Source of the DNA: Streptomyces sp. NBC_01116
GTDB taxonomy: Bacteria; Actinomycetota; Actinomycetes; Streptomycetales; Streptomycetaceae
Assembly: GCF_041435495.1 (NCBI RefSeq)
Contig: NZ_CP108644.1
Coordinates: 6,681,501 to 6,745,500, forward strand
Direction: 5' to 3'
Length of the DNA: 64,000 bases
Part shown: in pieces, positions 41,249 through 49,492 of the stretch
Layout of the letters: each line of letters begins with the position of its first letter
Numbering within the stretch: position 1 is the first letter of the stretch
Program-made: the position numbers and the translations under genes
The notes under the pieces: model-generated
Told to the model about the DNA's origin: nothing
What the model saw: the letters and a program-made list of their open reading frames with translations, nothing else
Database searches by the model: none

Positions 41249-41604
41249 ACAAGGAATCTGTCGAGCTCATCCACGGATACATCGAAGCGATCAACGAACG
41301 GGACGGTGCACGGCGCCGGTCGATGCTCGACGAGCTGTTCACCCACGACGGCTCCTACATCGACCAGAACCTCACCGAGCCGCTCGTCGGACGCGAGGCG
41401 ATCGACGTGTCCATGGTCGAGATGCAGGAACTCGCCCCCGACGACTACTTCACGGTCGTCTCGCTGCTCGGGGCCCACAACGACATGGCGCTCTTCACCT
41501 GGCGCTGGGGCACGCCCGGCGGCGCGATGTCCCGGGCCACGGGCACCGACACCGTCCTGTTCCGGGACGGCCGCATCCACCGGATTCTCGGCTTCATCAA
41601 CTGA
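41245..41604 (+). CDS. SnoaL-like NTF2-fold protein (second of three)
   Basis: 119 aa from GTG 41245, overlapping the previous stop codon. The opening VELIHGYIEAINERDGARRRSMLDELFTHDGSY and the ending DTVLFRDGRIHRILGFIN are classic SnoaL/ketosteroid-isomerase-like elements. It is more distant from the other two small proteins of the operon than they are from each other. Possible roles are isomerisation, cyclisation or epoxide opening next to the flavin epoxidase-like enzyme; MonB-type epoxide hydrolases share this fold, which makes epoxide opening an attractive but unproven idea. Confidence 0.83.
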   Translation: MNKESVELIHGYIEAINERDGARRRSMLDELFTHDGSYIDQNLTEPLVGREAIDVSMVEMQELAPDDYFTVVSLLGAHNDMALFTWRWGTPGGAMSRATGTDTVLFRDGRIHRILGFIN

Positions 41605-41702
41605 ACGCTCGCGGGAGCGACGCGTACCGCCCCGTCGTACGGGCCGGGGGCCAGGTCCTGGCCGTCCCCGCACCGCGACCCCATCATGCTCAGGAAGGCG
41701 AC

Positions 41703-42881
41703 ATGACCAGCACATCATCTCCGGTCGAGTCCGTACTGCACCAGGTCGGGGAGATCGTCCCCAGGCTCCGTGAGAACGGTGAGGCCTCAGAGGCGCAGCG
41801 TTGGATCGTCGACGAGAACATCGCGCTCCTGGAGAAGGCGGACGTCTTCCGCATCGCCACACCACGCCGGTTCGGAGGCCTCGACCTGGACCTCGCCGAC
41901 CAGAGCCGGGTCATTTCCGAGATCGCCCGCGGCTGCGGATCGACCGGCTGGGTGTCGATGGTCTGGATCTCGAACGCCTGGGTGGCGACGCTCTACCCGG
42001 ACCGGGCCCAGGACGAGATCTTCGCCCGGGACTCCGTCCGGATCTCCGGCGGATTCACCCCGAGCGGCACGCTCACGCCCGCCGAGGGCGGGTACGTGCT
42101 CAACGGCAGCTGGCGGTTCAACACCGGCTGCCGGGGTGCCGACTGGAACATCGCGGCGGCCCTGCTGGAGCGTCCGGACGGCACGTTCGAGGATCTCGTC
42201 GCCATCGCGCCGATGTCGGACTTCACGGTCGCCGACGACTGGAACACCTCGTCCGCCGCCGCCACCGGCAGCGCGACCTCGACCGCCAAGGACGTCTTCG
42301 TCCCCGCGCACCGGGTGGTGAGCTTCGAGAACGCCATCCTCAACAACACGCCTGGCCGGGCCCACGCCGGTGCCAACGGCCGTGACTACGGGCTGTTCAG
42401 TCTCGTCATGGCCGAGTGCGCGGCCGTCCTCACCGGCATGGCGCGCGGTGCCTACGAACTGTTCCTCGAACGCCTACCCGGCCGGTCGATCACGTACACG
42501 TCCTGGAGCGACCAGAAGCTGCATCCGCTGACGCAGATCCAGGTGGCCTCCGCGGCCAACCGGATCGCGGCGGCGGAAGGGCTCGCCGCTGGATGGCTGG
42601 CGCTGCTCCAGCGGCGTGCCGACGCGGGCGAGCAGCCCACCATCGAGGAGAAGGCGACCGTGCGGGGCCAGGCCGCCTACGCCGTCGAGCTGGCGAAGGA
42701 AGCCATCGACACGCTGTACAACGCGAGCGGAGCCACCGCGATCCAGCGGAGCGTCCCCATCCAGCGTTTCCACCGCGACAGCCAGGGGCTCTCGCTCCAC
42801 GCCCTGCTGCTGCTCAGCACGAACCTCGAGACGTACGGGCGGGTCCTCCTGGGACTCGACCCGGACACCCCGCTGCTGTGA
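41703..42881 (+). CDS. acyl-CoA dehydrogenase-fold flavin monooxygenase (HsaA/HpaB-type, two-component)
   Basis: 392 aa from ATG 41703, preceded by CAGGAAGG. The N-terminal helical domain (VLHQVGEIVPRLRENGEASE) is followed by the middle beta domain (SGGFTPSGTLTPAEGGYVLN, WRFNTGC) and a C-terminal helical bundle ending QRFHRDSQGLSLHALLLLST. The HRD-type segment and the lack of the acyl-CoA dehydrogenase catalytic Glu pattern place it with group D flavin-dependent hydroxylases, which take reduced flavin from a separate reductase. No flavin reductase is visible in the window, so one must come from elsewhere. It could hydroxylate the ring or an amine nitrogen. About 100 bp separates it from the upstream gene. 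Confidence 0.85.
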   Translation: MTSTSSPVESVLHQVGEIVPRLRENGEASEAQRWIVDENIALLEKADVFRIATPRRFGGLDLDLADQSRVISEIARGCGSTGWVSMVWISNAWVATLYPDRAQDEIFARDSVRISGGFTPSGTLTPAEGGYVLNGSWRFNTGCRGADWNIAAALLERPDGTFEDLVAIAPMSDFTVADDWNTSSAAATGSATSTAKDVFVPAHRVVSFENAILNNTPGRAHAGANGRDYGLFSLVMAECAAVLTGMARGAYELFLERLPGRSITYTSWSDQKLHPLTQIQVASAANRIAAAEGLAAGWLALLQRRADAGEQPTIEEKATVRGQAAYAVELAKEAIDTLYNASGATAIQRSVPIQRFHRDSQGLSLHALLLLSTNLETYGRVLLGLDPDTPLL

Positions 42882-43009
42882 CGCACGGGCGGATCGAGCC
42901 GGTCCGCCCGTCGCCGCGGCACACCAATGACATGCACGAACACCTCACGACGACATCCCGCGCGGACTCGTTGTCCGCGCGGTCGGTACAGCACGTAACA
43001 GGGGGAATG

Positions 43010-44419
43010 GTGAACAACTCTCGATCGCTCAGCCGCAGGACGCTCATCAGAGCGGGCGGCGCGACCGCACTGGGCGCCGGCGCGGCGACGGCTCTGGCAC
43101 GTCCCGCGGCGGCCCGGCACCGGGCGCCTTCGGCGGACTACGACGCCATCGTCATCGGCGCCGGGTTCGCCGGCGCCACGGCCGCCCGGGACCTGCGGGA
43201 CAAGGGGCTCCGTCCGCTGGTTCTGGAGGCCCGCGACCGCATCGGCGGCAGGGTGTGGAGCACCACGCACTTCGGTGAGCAGATCGAGCTGGGAGGGACC
43301 TGGCTGCATCCGAACTACCACCGCACCTACGCGGAGATGCGGCGCTACGGCCTCACCACGGTCGGGGACGTGGCCCCCACGACGTTCATCGTTCCGACCG
43401 AGAGCGGCTACCGGCCGGTCGACCCGGTAGCCACGGGCGCCCGCATGGACGAGCTGCTGGGCCAGATATTCGACGGCTCCCGCCAGTACTTCGAGCGCCC
43501 CGAGGAGCCGCTGTTCCGTGCGGACCTGCTCGCGAAGGTGGACCGGCTGTCACTGGCCGACCGGATGACCCAACTGCGGCTCTCGACCCAGGATCTCAAC
43601 CTGATCGAGGGGCAGATGGCCACCTACTCGGGTGGGAACGCCGCGCAGGGCGGCCTGACGGCGCTCGCCCAGTGGTGGGCCCTGTGCGGCTGGACCCCCG
43701 AGGGCTGGAACCAGATGAACGCGGCCCGGGTCAAGAACGGCGCCGTGACGCTGATCCAGGCCATCCTCGACGGAGCCCAGGCCGACGTCCGGCTGAGCAC
43801 CCCCGTCGCGAAGATCTCGGAGGCGGGTGGGCGGGTCACCGTGACCACCAAGAGCGGGGCGCAGTTCAGTGCGCCCGTCGCGGTCGTGGCCGTACCGCTC
43901 AACAAGTGGAAGTCGATCCAGTTCTCCCCCGGGCTGCCCGCGGTGCACGCCGCCGCGACGAAGGAGGGCGTCGGGATCCGGCCCATCGCGGCCAAGATGT
44001 GGATCCGGCTCGCGGGCAACCTCGAACGCGTCGCGGTGCAGGGCGCCGCGGGCGACCCGATCGCCTCGATGTTCACCCACGGCTACCTCAGCAACGGCGA
44101 CAGCCTGATGATCGCGATCAACGGCCCGGGCCTCGACGTCACCAGCAAGGCGAGCGTCGACGCCGCGATCAAGCGGGTGCTCCCGGACTCCCGGGTCGTG
44201 GACATGCGGGTGCAGGACTGGGCCAACGACCCCTTCTCCGACGGTGGCTGGGGCATGCGCAAGCCCGGTCAGATGCTGCGCCAGCTGCCCGCCATCCACC
44301 AGCCGCACGGCCGGATCACCTTCGCCAACGGCGATATGCCCAGCGGCTGGATCGGTTCGTTCGAGGGCGCCATCGAGACGGGCGCCCGCGCCGCGAGCCA
44401 GGCCGCCGCGCTCGTCTGA
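43010..44419 (+). CDS. Tat-exported FAD-dependent amine oxidase-like enzyme
   Basis: The start is ambiguous among ATG 42932, ATG 43007 and GTG 43010; I chose 43010 because AGGGGGA lies just upstream and it leaves a compact signal peptide. The 469-aa product begins with a twin-arginine signal (SLSRRTLIRAGGATALGAGA, then AAA near residue 34). The mature part starts with the dinucleotide motif DYDAIVIGAGFAGATAARDL and LEARDRIGGRVWS, the flavin amine-oxidase signature. It ends with FANGDMPSGWIGSFEGAIETG, the usual C-terminal FAD contact. It therefore probably acts outside the membrane, oxidising an amine or C-N bond of the exported product. A secreted FAD oxidoreductase is also known in the coelimycin cluster. 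L-amino-acid-oxidase activity is an alternative. Confidence 0.87.
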   Translation: MNNSRSLSRRTLIRAGGATALGAGAATALARPAAARHRAPSADYDAIVIGAGFAGATAARDLRDKGLRPLVLEARDRIGGRVWSTTHFGEQIELGGTWLHPNYHRTYAEMRRYGLTTVGDVAPTTFIVPTESGYRPVDPVATGARMDELLGQIFDGSRQYFERPEEPLFRADLLAKVDRLSLADRMTQLRLSTQDLNLIEGQMATYSGGNAAQGGLTALAQWWALCGWTPEGWNQMNAARVKNGAVTLIQAILDGAQADVRLSTPVAKISEAGGRVTVTTKSGAQFSAPVAVVAVPLNKWKSIQFSPGLPAVHAAATKEGVGIRPIAAKMWIRLAGNLERVAVQGAAGDPIASMFTHGYLSNGDSLMIAINGPGLDVTSKASVDAAIKRVLPDSRVVDMRVQDWANDPFSDGGWGMRKPGQMLRQLPAIHQPHGRITFANGDMPSGWIGSFEGAIETGARAASQAAALV

Positions 44420-44475
44420 AGAGCCCGGCCGGCCGGCCGAACACCCACCAGGTGACCTTACGGAGGTACTGCATC

Positions 44476-44883
44476 ATGGCCACGGAGACCACTGCGCACA
44501 CCCTGGAACTTCCCGACGACCCGGAACAGCAGAACGAGGTGTTCCTCGAGGCCTTCAACTCGGGCGAGGGCGCGGTCTTCGACAGTCTCTACCGCGCGGA
44601 CGCGATCTCCAATCTCTCGGGCCGGCCGCTGACCGGCACGGAACGCACCCGGGTCATCACGGAGATGCTCGCCCAGAAACCGCTGCTGGACGCCGAGTTC
44701 CGGGAGGCACACGTCGCCGGCGACGTGATGTTGATCGTCGTGGACTACGACCTGGACCTGCCGGAGCCGGACGGGGCGCGGGTGCGGATGCGCGGCACCT
44801 GCACCGACGTGCTGCGTCGGGGCGCCGACGGCAGATGGCTCATGGTCATCGACCGTCCGGTGCCGACCGAGGCCGTCGCGTAG
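44476..44883 (+). CDS. NTF2/SnoaL-like small protein (third of three)
   Basis: 135 aa from ATG 44476, with a strong TACGGAGGT box 9 nt upstream. It is homologous to the 39420 product: FLEAFNSGEGAVFDSLY, LTGTERTRVITEML, and TDVLRRGADGRWLMVIDRP. NTF2-like fold; reaction unknown. It is the last gene of the tailoring operon, directly after the exported oxidase and before a strong terminator. It has no signal peptide, so it acts in the cytoplasm unlike its neighbour. Confidence 0.8.
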   Translation: MATETTAHTLELPDDPEQQNEVFLEAFNSGEGAVFDSLYRADAISNLSGRPLTGTERTRVITEMLAQKPLLDAEFREAHVAGDVMLIVVDYDLDLPEPDGARVRMRGTCTDVLRRGADGRWLMVIDRPVPTEAVA

Positions 44884-44900
44884 ACCTGTCGTCCCCGCAG

Positions 44901-44944
44901 CGTCGTCCGGCCCGGGCGGGAGATACCGCCCGGGCCGGACGACG
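44901..44944 (+). terminator. strong hairpin terminator of the tailoring operon
   Basis: A perfect 19-bp stem (CGTCGTCCGGCCCGGGCGG and its complement) with a GAGATA loop. Confidence 0.88.
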
Positions 44945-44986
44945 CGCGGGAGCTTCCCGAGACGGAACCCATGGAGAGACCTTCTG

Positions 44987-46198
44987 ATGGCTGAGACACG
45001 CTTCGAGCGACCGACGGCCGGGGCGGAGGGCAAGCGCCCGCCGCTGCCCTCGCTCACCGGGATGCGGGGCGTCGCCTCCGTGATCGTCTTCCTCTGCCAC
45101 ATCATCATCGTGGCCGGAGACCTTCCCTACGACGTCGACATCCTCGGCATATTCGAGGACGCGGACGTACGCGACACCTACCGGACCGTGTTCGGCGTCG
45201 TCGGCTACACCTGCGTCTCCTTCTTCTTCGTCACCAGTGGATTCATCCTCACCTGGGCCAGGCGGCAGAAGGACACCCGCAGAAGCTTCTGGCGCAGGCG
45301 CTTCTTCAAGATCTTCCCCCTGCACCTGGTGACCTACGCGATCGGCATGGTCTGCCTGACCGGCACCCTGACCTCCGCCGCCGACATCCCCGGTGTGTTC
45401 CTCCTGCAGAACTGGATCCCCGACAACCGGGTCATCTTCGGCTCCAACGGCCCGAGTTGGTCGATCTCGGCCGAGCTCTTCTTCTACCTCATGTTCCCGC
45501 TGCTGCTGCCCTGGATCAACAGGATCAAGGAGACCCGGCTGTTTCCGTGGCTGATCGGCATCACCGTCGCCGTGTTCGCGGTCACCGTCTTCAGCTACAC
45601 CGTGGTCCCCGTGGAGCACCAGGTCTGGTTCAGCTACGTCTTCCCGCCCGTCCGCATCCTGGAGTTCGTCGCCGGGATCGTCCTCGCCCGACTGGTGATC
45701 AGCGGCCGCTGGTTCCACCTGGGTCTGGCGCCCGCCGGGCTGCTGCTCCTGGCCTCGTGCGTCGTCGCACGCAACGTCCCCGAGGTCTTCGCCTTCGCCG
45801 CGGTGACCTTCGTCCCGGTGGTGCTGCTGGTCGGCGCCGGCATCACGGCCGACCTGGGCGGCCGGCAGAACATCCTGGGCGGCCGGTTCCTGGTGTGGCT
45901 CGGAGACCTCTCGTTCGCGTTCTACCTGGTGCACCTCTCGGTCCTCGTCGGCGCCAGGCGGCTGGTCGGCATGGACCAGTCCTGGAGCATTCCCGGCGCC
46001 CTGGTGTTCATGGCCGTCACCTACGCGGTCACCCTCTTCTGCGCCTGGGTGCTGCACACGTACATCGAGAACCCCGCCATGCGGCGCTGGAGCTCGCCGC
46101 CGAGGCCGACGCGGCCCGCGACGACGGGCGGCGCACCGGAGAAGGCGATGGAGCCGGTCGGCCCCCAGGGCGACACCACGTCCCGTGACAGTGAATAG
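44987..46198 (+). CDS. membrane acyltransferase 3 family O-acyltransferase
   Basis: 403 aa from ATG 44987 (GAGAG about 10 nt upstream). About ten hydrophobic segments run through the protein. The N-terminal LPSLTGMRGVASVIVFLCHI carries the family's conserved Arg and His, and SGFILTWARR ... WRRRFFKIFPLHLVTY matches the acyltransferase 3 signature with its positively charged loop. Family members move acyl groups from acyl-CoA onto sugars, macrolides (MdmB type) or polysaccharides. Here it may acylate the deoxysugar or a hydroxyl of the product, possibly coupled to export or self-protection. Only 7 bp separate it from the aminotransferase gene, so the two are co-transcribed. Confidence 0.88.
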   Translation: MAETRFERPTAGAEGKRPPLPSLTGMRGVASVIVFLCHIIIVAGDLPYDVDILGIFEDADVRDTYRTVFGVVGYTCVSFFFVTSGFILTWARRQKDTRRSFWRRRFFKIFPLHLVTYAIGMVCLTGTLTSAADIPGVFLLQNWIPDNRVIFGSNGPSWSISAELFFYLMFPLLLPWINRIKETRLFPWLIGITVAVFAVTVFSYTVVPVEHQVWFSYVFPPVRILEFVAGIVLARLVISGRWFHLGLAPAGLLLLASCVVARNVPEVFAFAAVTFVPVVLLVGAGITADLGGRQNILGGRFLVWLGDLSFAFYLVHLSVLVGARRLVGMDQSWSIPGALVFMAVTYAVTLFCAWVLHTYIENPAMRRWSSPPRPTRPATTGGAPEKAMEPVGPQGDTTSRDSE

Positions 46199-46205
46199 GT
46201 GAGCA

Positions 46206-47783
46206 ATGAATTCCACCGAGACCACCGACGTCAAGCTGGCCGAACCTCACCTCGAACAGGTCCTCGCCTCGGCCGGGATCGGTGTCGAGTACACCCGCGC
46301 CGAACGGAACACCCTCTACTACCGCGACGAGGAGGGAACGGAGATCCCCGTCCTGGACCTCGTGGGCGGCTTCGGCTCGCTGATCCTCGGACACAACCAC
46401 CCGGACCTCGTGGCCCACGCGAAGGACCTCCTCGACGCGGGCACCCCGATCCACGCGCAGTTCTCTCCGCACCCCCACGCGAACCGCGCCGCCCTCGAAC
46501 TGAACCGGATCGTCCACCGTGAGACCGGCACGGAGGAGCCCTACTTCGCCGTGTTCGCCAACAGCGGTGCCGAGGCGGTCGAAGCAGCCCTCAAACACGC
46601 CGAGTTCGACCGCGGCCTCAGGCTGGCGGAACTCCGCGACGAGCTGGCGGCCCACCGCGTGGCCGCCCGTGCGGCCGTGGCCGCGGGGGAGAACGTGGCG
46701 GCCTCCGCCTACGCCGCCGCCGGGGTCGCGCCCGAAGCCGGATTCGAGGGCCTGATCGAGGCGGTGGAGCGCGAGAACGCCCGCCGGCTCGCCCGCTCCC
46801 CGCTGTTCCTGGCGCCGGAAGGGGCTTTCCACGGGAAGCTCGTGGGCAGTGTGCAGCTCACCCACAACGAGGCGTTCCGCCTCCCCTTCGGATCGCTGGC
46901 CGCCCAGGCCCGCTTCGTCCCCGTCGACCAGCCCGGAGTCCTCGGCAAGATCGTGCGCGAGGAAGGCGCGGTGGTCCTCGACGTCGTGACCCGGGACGGG
47001 GAGGTGGGAGTGGTCGAGCGACCCTTCCCCCTGTTCTGCGCCTTCCTCATCGAACCCATCCAGGGGGAAGGCGGCATCAGGGTGATCAGCGAGGCGTTCG
47101 CCCAGGAGGTCCGGACGCTCTGCCGGGAGATCGCGTGCCCCGTCGTCGTCGACGAGATCCAGAGTGGCATGGGCCGCTCGGGCGCCTTCCTCGCCAGCTC
47201 CCTCATCGGCCTGCGCGGCGACTACTACACGCTGGCGAAGAGCCTGGGCGGCGGCATCGCCAAGACCTCGGTGACGCTGATCAGGGAGGGGTGCTACCGG
47301 CAGGACTTCGAGCTGGTCCACAGCTCGACGTTCGCCAAGGACGGCTTCTCCAGCCAGATCGCGCTCCGGACCCTCCAGCTCCTCGAGGCCGACGACGGCC
47401 GGGCCTACCGGACCGCCCGGGAAGTGGGCGGGAAGCTGCTCACGATGCTGGAAGAGGTCCGGTCCGACTTCCCCGACGTGATCAAGGACGTACGGGGGAA
47501 GGGGCTCATGCTCGGCGTGGAGTTCCACGACCAGGTGCGGGCGGCCTCGCCGGACCTGCGGGCCGTCGCGGAGTCGGGCTTCCTGGGCTATGTGATCGCC
47601 GGCCACCTGCTGAACGCCCACCGGATCCGGGTGTTCCCCACCGGCAGCTCGGTCAACACGTTGCGCATCGAACCCTCGATCCATCTCTCCGACGAGGAGA
47701 TCGAGCAGTTGCGGACGGCCCTGCGGGCTGTCGGCTCCCTCCTTCGGGACCAGGACGTCCAGCGCCTCGTCGGAGCCGGGTGA
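46206..47783 (+). CDS. class III (omega) PLP-dependent aminotransferase
   Basis: 525 aa from ATG 46206. The PLP lysine is K345 in YYTLAKSLGGGIAKT. Other family marks are FANSGAEAVEAALKHAEF (about 117-134), the PLP-carboxylate region VVVDEIQSGMGRSGAF (about 314-329) and LLHR-like FSSQIALRTLQ. The protein is longer than usual (about 430-460) because of a 50-60 residue helical insertion (about 140-195) between the cofactor-phosphate loop and ARSPLFLAPEGAFHGK. In clusters whose PKS ends in a reductase domain, such enzymes convert the released aldehyde to a primary amine (CpkG in coelimycin is the model). Here that would set up cyclisation onto the C5 ketone. Strong fit to context; substrate unproven. 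Confidence 0.92.
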   Translation: MNSTETTDVKLAEPHLEQVLASAGIGVEYTRAERNTLYYRDEEGTEIPVLDLVGGFGSLILGHNHPDLVAHAKDLLDAGTPIHAQFSPHPHANRAALELNRIVHRETGTEEPYFAVFANSGAEAVEAALKHAEFDRGLRLAELRDELAAHRVAARAAVAAGENVAASAYAAAGVAPEAGFEGLIEAVERENARRLARSPLFLAPEGAFHGKLVGSVQLTHNEAFRLPFGSLAAQARFVPVDQPGVLGKIVREEGAVVLDVVTRDGEVGVVERPFPLFCAFLIEPIQGEGGIRVISEAFAQEVRTLCREIACPVVVDEIQSGMGRSGAFLASSLIGLRGDYYTLAKSLGGGIAKTSVTLIREGCYRQDFELVHSSTFAKDGFSSQIALRTLQLLEADDGRAYRTAREVGGKLLTMLEEVRSDFPDVIKDVRGKGLMLGVEFHDQVRAASPDLRAVAESGFLGYVIAGHLLNAHRIRVFPTGSSVNTLRIEPSIHLSDEEIEQLRTALRAVGSLLRDQDVQRLVGAG

Positions 47784-47800
47784 CCTCGATTCCCGCAATC

Positions 47801-47870
47801 CCCGGGTCCGATTCGCGGACCCGGGCAGGCGGCCCGTCGGCCGCGGCGACACGCCGCGGCCGACGGGCCG
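47801..47870 (+). terminator. two tandem hairpins after the aminotransferase gene
   Basis: Hairpin 1: CCCGGGTCCG with its complement (47801-47825, loop ATTCG). Hairpin 2: a 19-bp perfect stem (47830-47870, loop ACA). Confidence 0.82.
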
Positions 47871-47926
47871 TCCGAACTACGTCGGCGCGGACTCCCACCC
47901 GCTGACCGACCGGAAGGAACCAACCG

Positions 47927-49471
47927 ATGACCTCCAGAACCCAAGCCCCCGAGTCGGAGCTGGAACCGACGCAGAACGCCGCGCGATGGCTGGCCTTCTG
48001 CGTACTCGTCCTGGCCGTGCTTCTCATCGCCGTCGACGGCACGGTCCTGGCGCTCGCCACGCCCTTCATCAGCGAGTCGCTCAAGCCGTCCGGGCCGCAG
48101 CTCCTGTGGATGGGCGACATCTACTCCTTCGTGCTCGCCGGACTGCTCGTGTCCATGGGCAGCCTCGGCGACCGGATCGGCCGCAAGAAGCTCCTGCTGT
48201 GCGGCGCCGTCGCCTTCGGCCTGGCCTCGGCGCTCACCGCGTACGCGCCCAGCGCGGAGATGCTGATCGCCGGCCGGGCGCTGCTCGGCATCGCCGGCGC
48301 CACCCTGATGCCGTCCACCCTGGCCCTGATCCGCAACCTGTTCACCGACGCCCGTGAACGCAGCCTGGCCATCGGCATCTGGGCCGCGGCGATCTCCGCC
48401 GGCGCGGCCTTCGGCCCGATCCTCGGCGGGTTCCTGCTGGAGCACTTCTGGTGGGGATCGGTGTTCCTGATCAACCTGCCGGTCATGGCCGTACTGGTTC
48501 CGGTCGGCATCAAACTGCTCCCCGAGTCCAAGGACCCGAACCCGGGGCCCTGGGATCTGTTCAGCGTCGTGCTGTCCATGGTGGGCATGATCGGCACGGT
48601 GTACGCGATCAAGGAGGCCGCCGCCCACGGACTGCGCGCCGACGTCGTCGTGGCGGCCCTGCTCGGAGTCGTCGGGCTGGTGCTGTTCGCCCGCCGTCAG
48701 CTGGCGCTCGAAGCCCCGCTGATCAATGTGCGGCTCTTCCGCAACCGGGGATTCTCCGGAGTCATCGGGGCCAACCTGCTGTCCGTTCTGGGGCTGTCCG
48801 GTCTGATCTACTTCCTGTCCCAGTTCTTCCAGCTCGTCCAGGGCCGCAGCCCCCTGGAAGCGGGTCTGGCGGGGCTCCCCGCCATGCTGGCGTCGATGCT
48901 CTCGGGGGTGGCGGCCGGCTGGTTCGCCCGTCGCACCTCGGCCCGAGCGGTCGTCAGCGGTGGTCTGGCCCTGATCGGGGTCGCCCTCGCGGTGCTGACG
49001 ACCCTGGACCGCGACACCGGCTACCCCCTGCTGGGAACGTCCCTCTTCGTCCTCGGCGTGGGGCTGGGCCTCGCGTTCGCCGTCGCCAACGACGTCGTGC
49101 TCTCCAGCGTCCCCAAGGAGCAGGCGGGGGCCGCTTCGGCCGTGTCGGAGACCGCGTACGAGCTCGGCATGGCGCTCGGCATCGCGACGCTCGGCTCCAT
49201 CGTCACCAGCGTCTACCAGGACTTCCGCGTTCCGCCGGGTACTCCCGACGCGGTGGCCGCGGGCGCCAGGGACTCCCTCGGTGCGGCCGCCGAGGCGGCC
49301 GCACCCCTGCCTCCCGAGCAGGCTCAGGCCCTGCTGACCGCCGCCCAGGACGCCTTCGTCGACGGTCTCCGGAGCGCCTCGGCCCTCGGCGCGGCCCTGC
49401 TGTTCGCCGCGGCCGCGGTGTCCTGGTTCCTGCTCAAGGGGACCTCGGTGAATCAGGGGAGTGAGCACTGA
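47927..49471 (+). CDS. MFS multidrug exporter, DHA2 (14-TM, EmrB/QacA) family
   Basis: 514 aa from ATG 47927, preceded by GGAAGG. Fourteen hydrophobic segments are apparent. Segment 1 contains IAVDGTVLALATPF (the motif D1 region), the 2-3 loop has GDRIGRKKLLL (motif A), and LLGIAGATLMPSTLALIRNLF is motif B/C-like. Proton-driven export of the cluster's product and self-resistance are the likely roles, consistent with the last tailoring step being extracellular. It converges, 21 bp apart, on the sugar operon. Confidence 0.93.
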   Translation: MTSRTQAPESELEPTQNAARWLAFCVLVLAVLLIAVDGTVLALATPFISESLKPSGPQLLWMGDIYSFVLAGLLVSMGSLGDRIGRKKLLLCGAVAFGLASALTAYAPSAEMLIAGRALLGIAGATLMPSTLALIRNLFTDARERSLAIGIWAAAISAGAAFGPILGGFLLEHFWWGSVFLINLPVMAVLVPVGIKLLPESKDPNPGPWDLFSVVLSMVGMIGTVYAIKEAAAHGLRADVVVAALLGVVGLVLFARRQLALEAPLINVRLFRNRGFSGVIGANLLSVLGLSGLIYFLSQFFQLVQGRSPLEAGLAGLPAMLASMLSGVAAGWFARRTSARAVVSGGLALIGVALAVLTTLDRDTGYPLLGTSLFVLGVGLGLAFAVANDVVLSSVPKEQAGAASAVSETAYELGMALGIATLGSIVTSVYQDFRVPPGTPDAVAAGARDSLGAAAEAAAPLPPEQAQALLTAAQDAFVDGLRSASALGAALLFAAAAVSWFLLKGTSVNQGSEH

Positions 49472-49492
49472 GGAGACGGACCGCCCGGTGGC

